This document shows, piece by piece, positions 1 to 4,930 of a stretch of 8,155 nucleotides of DNA. Location: NCBI GenBank assembly GCA_031263945.1, contig JAISEW010000091.1:1-8155 (forward strand). The letters run 5' to 3'. The notes beneath the pieces were generated by a model. That model did no database searches and was not told the DNA's origin. It saw only the letters and a program-made list of their open reading frames with translations. Positions within the stretch are counted from its first letter, which is position 1. The number at the start of each line of letters is the position of its first letter. The stretch comes from Gracilibacteraceae bacterium. Lineage in GTDB: Bacteria; Bacillota; Desulfitobacteriia; Desulfitobacteriales; Syntrophobotulaceae. A program made the translations under genes and the position numbers.

Positions 1-39
1 CGCTATAGGCGGAACGCGGGCGGAAAGCGAGTGGTTTTA

Positions 40-1026
40 ATGGATTTCAAGGATTATTACGATGTGCTTGGCGTGGCGGCGGACGCCGATAATAAGGATA
101 TAAAAAAAGCTTATCAGAGCCTGGCCAAAAAATATCACCCGGATGTCAACCCCGGCGACAAGGCGGCGGAAGATAAATTCAAGGAAATCAACGAAGCTTA
201 TCACGCTATTGCCGACCCCGCCAAGCGGAAAAAATACGACGAAGTGCGGCGCGATTACGAGCTGTGGCGGCAAAAGGGCGGCCGGAGCGGATTTGAGTGG
301 CAGCCGCGCCAAAACGGCGGCACCGGCGCCCAGACGATGAGCCCGGAAGAATTCGCGGAAATGTTCGGCGATTTGGGGTTCGGCTCGGGGGCGGGCGGGT
401 TTTCTGACTTTTTCTCCAGCATTTTCGGCGGCTTCAGCGGGTTTGCCGGAGCGGAGACGAACGGCGGCCCCTTCGCCGGCGCCTATTACAGCGCCCCGGT
501 CAAAGGCCGCGACGTGACGGGCGAGGCGGAGATCTCCTTGGAGGAAGCTTATCTCGGGGCCAGCAGGGCTTTGAGTCTGGCGCAGCATCGCATCGAGGCC
601 AAAATCCCGGCCGGCGTGCGGGACAACACGCGCCTGCGCCTGGCCGGTCAGGGTGAAAACGGCAGCGGCGGCGGCGCCCGCGGCGACCTGTACCTCAAGA
701 TCATCATCCGGCCGCACGCCCGCTACGAAAGGCATGACGACGACCTGCAAGTCAAGATCCCGCTGGATTTTTATCAGGCCCTGCTGGGCGCGACCGTACC
801 CGTGCAAACCTTGAGCGGGCCGGTCATGCTGAAGATCCCGCCGCAGACCCAGAGCGGCCGCAAATTCCGCCTGAAAGGCAAGGGTATGCCCCGCATGGGC
901 AAGCAGGGCGACTATGGCGATATGTACGCCGTGGCGGAGATCGTTTTACCGGAAAATATGACGGCGGAAGAAATAGCCGCTATAGAGGAAATGGCGCGAA
1001 AAAGAAAACAACGCGAGACGACTTAA
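40..1026 (+). CDS. cbpA: Class B DnaJ (CbpA-like) co-chaperone
   Basis: This is a J-domain co-chaperone that would stimulate the ATPase of cytoplasmic DnaK and deliver non-native clients to it. Counting from the ATG at 40, residues 2-67 form the J domain, with the HPD tripeptide at 33-35 and the usual helix IV ending in RKKYD. A Gly/Phe-rich stretch follows at about 107-147, and two beta-rich client-binding domains at about 155-305 (GRDVTGEAEISLEEAY; later GRKFRLKGKGMP). The CxxCxGxG zinc-binding repeats of class A DnaJ are absent, which makes it class B. Its 328 residues are close to the usual CbpA length of a little over 300. An in-frame GTG at 31 would add three residues; I prefer ATG 40 because family members begin M-x-x-K-D-Y-Y, and a GGAAAG lies 12 bases upstream. 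It is followed 39 bases later by clpB on the same strand, so co-transcription is likely. The symbol cbpA is by family resemblance; dnaJ would also be acceptable. Confidence 0.92.
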   Translation: MDFKDYYDVLGVAADADNKDIKKAYQSLAKKYHPDVNPGDKAAEDKFKEINEAYHAIADPAKRKKYDEVRRDYELWRQKGGRSGFEWQPRQNGGTGAQTMSPEEFAEMFGDLGFGSGAGGFSDFFSSIFGGFSGFAGAETNGGPFAGAYYSAPVKGRDVTGEAEISLEEAYLGASRALSLAQHRIEAKIPAGVRDNTRLRLAGQGENGSGGGARGDLYLKIIIRPHARYERHDDDLQVKIPLDFYQALLGATVPVQTLSGPVMLKIPPQTQSGRKFRLKGKGMPRMGKQGDYGDMYAVAEIVLPENMTAEEIAAIEEMARKRKQRETT

Positions 1027-1046
1027 ACTTAAACTTGAATTTAAAC
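1023..1046 (+). repeat. Four-unit TTAAAC hexamer repeat
   Basis: Four consecutive hexamers read TTAAAC, TTAAAC, TTGAAT, TTAAAC with an exact 6-base period. The first unit contains the TAA stop of the DnaJ gene at 1024-1026. The block is strikingly AT-rich against its GC-rich surroundings and fills most of the dnaJ-clpB spacer. No function is evident; it could be slipped-strand expansion or an unstructured spacer that keeps the clpB start accessible. Confidence 0.7.
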
Positions 1047-1052
1047 TCAGAT

Positions 1053-1058
1053 AGGGGG
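1053..1058 (+). promoter_or_regulatory. Ribosome binding site of clpB
   Basis: AGGGGG ends seven bases before the ATG at 1066 and is the only purine-rich block in the spacer. It supports ATG 1066 as the start. It is a weaker Shine-Dalgarno match than the AGGAGG of the lipoprotein gene further along. Confidence 0.7.
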
Positions 1059-1065
1059 TTTTATC

Positions 1066-3663
1066 ATGACGTTTGATACGAACAGATTTACGCAAAAATC
1101 ACAGGAAGCCCTGCTGGAAGCGCAAAATATCGCCGGCCGCCAGGGCAACAGCCTCGTGGAGCCGGAACACCTTTTTCTGGCCCTGATGCGGCAGCCGGAG
1201 GGCGTCGTGCCGCAAATCACGCAAAAACTGAATGTTCTGCCCCAGGCGGTGACGGCGCGGCTGGAGCAGGCGATAGCGGCCTTGCCCCGTCTTACGGGCG
1301 CGGCGGCCCAGCTGGCGGTCTCCGGGCGCTTGCGGGATGTTATCCTGGCCGCCCATGATGAAATGGAAACTTTTGGCGACAGCTACGTCAGCACGGAGCA
1401 TCTGCTGCTCGCCCTGCTCGGCCGCGCCGGCGGCGAGACGGAAAAACTGCTGCGGGAACAGGGCGTGACCCGGGAAAAACTCCTGGCCGTCCTGAAGGAG
1501 ATCCGCGGCTCTCAGCGCGTGACGGGGCAAAACCCGGAGGGCGCCTACGCCGCTCTGGAGCAGTATGGGCGCGACTTGGTCGATCTGGCCCGGCGCGGCA
1601 AACTCGACCCCGTCATCGGCCGGGACGAGGAGATCCGCCGGGTGATCCAGATTTTGTCCCGTCGCACCAAAAACAACCCTGTCCTCATCGGCGAGCCCGG
1701 CGTCGGCAAAACGGCCATCGTGGAAGGACTGGCCCAGCGCATCGTCCGCGGCGACGTGCCGGAATCCATCAAGGGAAAGTCGGTCATTTCCCTGGATCTG
1801 GGGGCGCTGATCGCCGGCGCCAAATACCGGGGGGAGTTTGAGGAACGCCTGAAAGCGGTGCTGAAAGAGGTGCAGAGCCGCGACGATATTATTTTGTTCA
1901 TCGACGAGCTGCATACGGTCGTCGGGGCCGGGGCGGCGGAAGGAGCGATGGACGCGGGCAATATGCTGAAACCGCTCTTGGCGCGGGGCGAACTCCGCCT
2001 GGTCGGCGCGACGACCTTGAATGAATACCGCAAACATATCGAGAAAGACGCGGCGCTGGAGAGGCGTTTTCAAACCGTGCTGGTCGATCAGCCCACGCCG
2101 GAAGACACGGTTTCCATCCTCCGCGGCCTGAAAGAGCGGTATGAGACGCATCACGGCGTCCGCATCACCGACAGCGCCCTCGTCGCCGCCTGTCAGCTTT
2201 CCGACCGCTATATCAGCGACCGTTTCCTGCCGGACAAGGCCATCGATCTGGTGGACGAGGCGGCGGCCCGCCTGCGCATGGAGATCACGAGCGAACCGCG
2301 GGAGCTGGACGAGATCAAGCGGCGGATCATGCAGCTGGAGATCGAGCGCGAGGCTTTGAAAAAAGAAACGGATAAAGGGAGCAAAGAGCGGCTGGCGCTT
2401 ATCGAGCAGGAGCTGGCCGACCTGAAGGAGACCCGCAACCGGCAGCAGGCGCAGCTGGCCGGCGAGCGGGAAAAACTCAGCGAATCCCAGAAATTGCAGG
2501 AGGAGATCGACACCGCCCGGGTCCGGATGGAACAGGCGCAGCAAAATTACGATTACAACAAGGCGGCGGAGCTCCAATACGGGGTGCTGCCGGAGCTGGA
2601 AAAAAAGCTGCGGGCGCTCGAGGACGGGCTGGCCGCCGGCAGCGCCTTTTTGCGCCGGGAAGTGACGGAAAACGATATCGCGGAAATAGTGGCCAAATGG
2701 ACGCATATCCCCGTCGCCAAAATGCTGGAAGGCGAGACGGTCAAACTGCTCCATATGGAGGAAAATTTGCATCGGCGCGTCGTGGGGCAGGATGAAGCGG
2801 TGAACGCCGTCTCTAACGCCGTGCGCCGGGCGCGGACCGGATTGCAGGACCCGAACCGGCCGCTGGCCTCTTTTCTATTCCTCGGCCCGACCGGCGTCGG
2901 CAAAACGGAGCTGGCCAAGGCGCTGGCGGAATTTTTATTCGACGATGAACAGAGCATGGTGCGCATCGATATGTCCGAATATATGGAAAAACATTCCGTG
3001 GCCCGCCTGATTGGCGCTCCGCCCGGATACGTCGGCTATGACGAGGGAGGCCAGCTGACGGAAGCGGTGCGGCGCCGGCCCTACAGCGTTTTGCTCTTGG
3101 ACGAGGCGGAAAAAGCCCACGCCGACGTCTTCAACATCCTGCTCCAGCTGCTGGAGGACGGCCGGCTGACGGACAGCCACGGCCGCGTCGTCAGTTTTAA
3201 GAACACCGTGGTGATTTTGACCAGCAATCTAGCCTCCGCCATGATCAGAGAGATGACGGAGCGGGGGGCCGCGCCGGAAGAGACGCGCCAGGCGGTGCGA
3301 GGGGAACTGGCCCGCGCTTTTCGCCCGGAATTCATCAACCGGCTGGATGAGATCCTCGTTTTCACCCCGCTGGCCCGCGAGCATATCGACCGCATAGTGG
3401 AGATCCAGCTGGACGCCCTCCGCGCCCGTCTGGCCGAACGCGGCCATAGTCTGGACGTCTCCGCCCGCGCTCGGGCCGCGCTGGCGGCGGAGGGCTATGA
3501 CCCCGTCTTTGGCGCCCGCCCGCTCAAGAGAACCATCCAGCAGCGCCTGCAAAACCCGCTGGCTTTGAAGCTGCTGGCCGGCGATTTTCCGCCGGGCGGG
3601 GCGGTGACGGCAGACGTCGGGGAGAGCGGCGATTTCGTGATCAGTTCGGCGGCGGCCCCTTAA
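1066..3663 (+). CDS. clpB: ATP-dependent disaggregase ClpB (Hsp100)
   Basis: ClpB is a hexameric cytoplasmic AAA+ unfoldase that threads polypeptides out of aggregates in cooperation with DnaK/DnaJ. All domains are visible in order. The double Clp-N domain covers residues 1-145. NBD1 has Walker A GEPGVGKT at 209-216, Walker B ending in DE at 280-281, and an arginine-finger region LERRF at 331-335. The coiled-coil middle domain, which marks ClpB and docks DnaK, spans about 405-525 and ends in KAAELQYG. NBD2 has Walker A GPTGVGKT at 607-614, the pore loop GYVG at 654-657, Walker B ending in DE at 679-680, the arginine finger in FINRLDE near 759, and the sensor-2 GAR at 816-818. The length of 865 residues is normal for the family and no catalytic residue is missing. 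The start is set by the AGGGGG seven bases upstream and by the family-typical MTFDTNRFTQKSQEAL opening. It probably forms an operon with the upstream DnaJ. Heat-shock control is expected for the family, but no CIRCE or HAIR-like operator is visible in the window. Its TAA stop touches the stop codon of the convergent lipoprotein gene. Confidence 0.99.
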   Translation: MTFDTNRFTQKSQEALLEAQNIAGRQGNSLVEPEHLFLALMRQPEGVVPQITQKLNVLPQAVTARLEQAIAALPRLTGAAAQLAVSGRLRDVILAAHDEMETFGDSYVSTEHLLLALLGRAGGETEKLLREQGVTREKLLAVLKEIRGSQRVTGQNPEGAYAALEQYGRDLVDLARRGKLDPVIGRDEEIRRVIQILSRRTKNNPVLIGEPGVGKTAIVEGLAQRIVRGDVPESIKGKSVISLDLGALIAGAKYRGEFEERLKAVLKEVQSRDDIILFIDELHTVVGAGAAEGAMDAGNMLKPLLARGELRLVGATTLNEYRKHIEKDAALERRFQTVLVDQPTPEDTVSILRGLKERYETHHGVRITDSALVAACQLSDRYISDRFLPDKAIDLVDEAAARLRMEITSEPRELDEIKRRIMQLEIEREALKKETDKGSKERLALIEQELADLKETRNRQQAQLAGEREKLSESQKLQEEIDTARVRMEQAQQNYDYNKAAELQYGVLPELEKKLRALEDGLAAGSAFLRREVTENDIAEIVAKWTHIPVAKMLEGETVKLLHMEENLHRRVVGQDEAVNAVSNAVRRARTGLQDPNRPLASFLFLGPTGVGKTELAKALAEFLFDDEQSMVRIDMSEYMEKHSVARLIGAPPGYVGYDEGGQLTEAVRRRPYSVLLLDEAEKAHADVFNILLQLLEDGRLTDSHGRVVSFKNTVVILTSNLASAMIREMTERGAAPEETRQAVRGELARAFRPEFINRLDEILVFTPLAREHIDRIVEIQLDALRARLAERGHSLDVSARARAALAAEGYDPVFGARPLKRTIQQRLQNPLALKLLAGDFPPGGAVTADVGESGDFVISSAAAP

Positions 3664-4608
3664 TTATTCAGCCGCAGGCGGAGCGGGCGCAATCACCTTG
3701 GCCTCAGCCGCCGTGAGCGGTAAAGCAAAAGGCGCGGCGCTGTTGATGTTGGAGACCGTATATTCCAGTTCGGCGCTGACGCCGGAGAGCGTTTTCTTGA
3801 GCGCGGCCTCCGCCGCCGCGTTCAAATCCGGGCGGGTCAGTTCATCCGTGGCGTCTGCCAATTTTTTCATAAATTGGGTTAAATTGGCATGGAGTTTCAC
3901 CAAAGTCCCTGTTTCCACGTCCACCCAAAGCGTCAGCTGCAAATCGCCCGCTTCCTCAAAAACTTTGGCCGCCGCGGCGCCGAACCGGCCCGATTCCTCG
4001 CCTTCGGCCGGCAGGAGCTGGTTCAGCACGCTGCCGGCGGTGCGCACGATTATTTTATGCGCCGGCCGCTCGTTCAGCAATTCCTCGCCCGCCAGCTCGG
4101 CCGCCCGCAGGTTTTCCATGAACAGCCGGAGGTCGTCGGCGGGGTCCAAAGCCAGCGCCCGAGAGAGTTCCGGCGAGGCCACAAAGGATTTGGTCCACGC
4201 TCCGTCCTCCAGAGCAAAAACGGTCAAACCGCCGTCCTCGGCAAAAATGTACTGCTCCCGCGTCTCCCGCGTCGGCGCGCTTTCGCCCACCCGCAAGGTC
4301 ATATCCGTCAGCAGGCGGATCTCCGCCGGATCGAGAAAATAAGCGGCCGTGCCGTCGATAGTCAGTTCGGATTCGGCGGCGGTCGAACTCATGCGCATGG
4401 TGAAAGTGATGTCGTAATTTTTGGCGGAAGCTATATTGTCGTACGCCGCGCGCACCAATTGAACAGACCGCGGTTCTTCCGGAGCGGGCGGCGCGGCAGC
4501 GGGGCCGGGCGCGCTCGCCGGGGCGCCGCAAGCCGCCGCGGTCAGGGTCATGGCCATAGCCGCCGCGATCAGCAGGCCCGACCTGGCATGACGGCGAAAA
4601 TCAAACAT
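3664..4608 (-). CDS. Predicted lipoprotein, family not recognised (possibly LolA-like fold)
   Basis: This is a 314-residue exported protein. The N-terminus has basic residues (RRHAR) and a hydrophobic core, GLLIAAAMAMTLTAAA. It ends in a lipobox-like AAAC with Cys27 as the predicted lipidated residue, so the protein should be tethered to the outer face of the membrane. An Ala/Pro/Glu linker at 28-46 leads to one folded domain at about 48-295. That domain alternates beta strands and short helices, and contains a W-V-D-x-x-T-G-x-x-x-K segment at 228-238. This kind of segment is common in LolA/LppX-like and related Bacillota lipoproteins (for example the DUF6612 type), but I cannot assign a family with certainty. 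The tail (303-314) is again Ala/Pro-rich. The start is firm: AGGAGG lies eight bases upstream, and a consensus promoter lies about 45 bases before the ATG. It is convergent with clpB with no bases between the two stops. Cargo and partner are unknown. Confidence 0.85.
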   Translation of the reverse strand: MFDFRRHARSGLLIAAAMAMTLTAAACGAPASAPGPAAAPPAPEEPRSVQLVRAAYDNIASAKNYDITFTMRMSSTAAESELTIDGTAAYFLDPAEIRLLTDMTLRVGESAPTRETREQYIFAEDGGLTVFALEDGAWTKSFVASPELSRALALDPADDLRLFMENLRAAELAGEELLNERPAHKIIVRTAGSVLNQLLPAEGEESGRFGAAAAKVFEEAGDLQLTLWVDVETGTLVKLHANLTQFMKKLADATDELTRPDLNAAAEAALKKTLSGVSAELEYTVSNINSAAPFALPLTAAEAKVIAPAPPAAE

Positions 4609-4616
4609 AAACGATT

Positions 4617-4622
4617 CCTCCT
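4617..4622 (-). promoter_or_regulatory. Strong ribosome binding site of the lipoprotein gene
   Basis: On the minus strand AGGAGG sits eight bases before the ATG at 4608-4606. This is a full anti-Shine-Dalgarno match with near-ideal spacing, and it fixes the start codon. Confidence 0.88.
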
Positions 4623-4646
4623 GAAGGTAGACACTTTATTCTCAAA

Positions 4647-4669
4647 CGCCGTAATTATAGCAAACGGCG
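4647..4669. promoter_or_regulatory. Inverted repeat bracketing the -10 box (possible operator)
   Basis: CGCCGT (4647-4652) and ACGGCG (4664-4669) are perfect 6-base inverted arms separated by 11 bases. The -10 hexamer of the lipoprotein promoter (4654-4659) lies between the arms, and the expected transcription start falls at or next to the left arm. The position is what one expects of a repressor site, but six-base GC-rich arms can arise by chance in this sequence. Confidence 0.35.
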
Positions 4670-4682
4670 GCTGGTTTGTCAA
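4654..4682 (-). promoter_or_regulatory. Consensus housekeeping-sigma promoter of the lipoprotein gene
   Basis: On the minus strand the -35 hexamer TTGACA (4682-4677) and the -10 hexamer TATAAT (4659-4654) both match consensus exactly and are separated by exactly 17 bases. Four T residues immediately upstream of the -35 extend a T-run into it. Transcription should begin near 4647, giving a leader of about 38 bases before the ATG. This makes the lipoprotein gene an independent unit, not dependent on read-through from the surface-protein gene. Confidence 0.87.
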
Positions 4683-4696
4683 AAACGGACGGGGGG

Positions 4697-4811
4697 TATA
4701 CCTCGTTGGAACATCACCGCCATATGCGGGTAATCACTTTCAGTGGTTCTCATGGCGGTGTGTTCCTGCCGATAAGGGCGCTCCCTGTTTCGCTTTGGCG
4801 CGGTCGCGCCC
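4697..4811. repeat. Structured 115-bp tandem repeat, copy 1
   Basis: This is the first of two adjacent direct copies, starting TATACCTCGTTGGAAC. Stem B pairs GGAACATCACCGCCAT (4708-4723) with ATGGCGGTGTGTTCC (4752-4766): 15 base pairs with one bulged T at 4714. Inside its loop, AATCACT (4732-4738) and AGTGGTT (4742-4748) form a nested 7-pair hairpin (one G-T pair) around a TTC loop. Stem A pairs AGGGCGC (4775-4781) with GCGCCCT (4806-4812). A competing local hairpin pairs GGCGC (4797-4801) with GCGCC (4806-4810) around GGTC. Read-through in any frame is not coding: the 115-base period is not a multiple of three, so the copies fall in different frames. It could be a REP/MITE-like mobile palindrome or a structured RNA. 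No transposase or target duplication is visible. Confidence 0.9.
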
Positions 4812-4926
4812 TATACCTCGTTGGAACATCACCGCCATACGCGAGTAATCACTTTCAGTGGTTCTCATGGCGGTGTGTTCCTGCCGATAGCCGCGCTCCC
4901 TGTTTCGCTTCGCGCGGTCGCGCGGC
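4812..4926. repeat. Structured 115-bp tandem repeat, copy 2
   Basis: The second copy follows copy 1 with no gap. Bases 4845-4889 are identical to 4730-4774, and stem B (4823-4838 with 4867-4881) is unchanged. The only differences in the first half are two substitutions in the stem B loop (4840, 4844). The remaining differences cluster in stem A, where both arms change and pairing is kept: GATAGCCGCGC (4886-4896) pairs perfectly with GCGCGGCTATC (4920-4930). The pairing therefore reaches four bases past the repeat unit into the neighbouring gene. The competing local hairpin is also kept, with CGCGC (4911-4915) and GCGCG (4920-4924) around GGTC. The last bases of the repeat provide the first base of the minus-strand stop-codon triplet CTA (4926-4928). 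Confidence 0.9.
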
Positions 4927-4930
4927 TATC
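4886..4930 (-). other. GC-rich stem-loop overlapping the stop codon of the surface-protein gene
   Basis: An 11-pair perfect inverted repeat (4886-4896 with 4920-4930) encloses a 23-base loop. In the minus-strand transcript the UAG stop codon lies in the 5' arm. The stem could block 3' exonucleases or slow RNA polymerase, but no U-run follows it, so it is not a classical intrinsic terminator. Confidence 0.65.

Noticed and set aside
1099..2772. 557-residue minus-strand open frame opposite clpB
   Set aside because: clpB carries full motif and domain conservation. The opposite frame is a long shadow caused by high GC, with no start signal or recognisable domain.
4681..4712. Weak intrinsic terminator after the repeats on the minus strand
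   Set aside because: ACGAGG can pair imperfectly with CCCCGT before a T-run, but the stem is short and has a mismatch. The T-run is better explained as part of the region just upstream of the -35 box.
3889..4848. Long plus-strand open frame opposite the lipoprotein gene
   Set aside because: It is antisense to a gene with a signal peptide, lipobox, consensus promoter and AGGAGG. Its composition (Arg/Gly/Gln-rich) is typical of a GC-rich shadow frame.
4697..4926. CRISPR array or insertion sequence
   Set aside because: There are only two adjacent copies with no spacers, no transposase frame and no visible target-site duplication.
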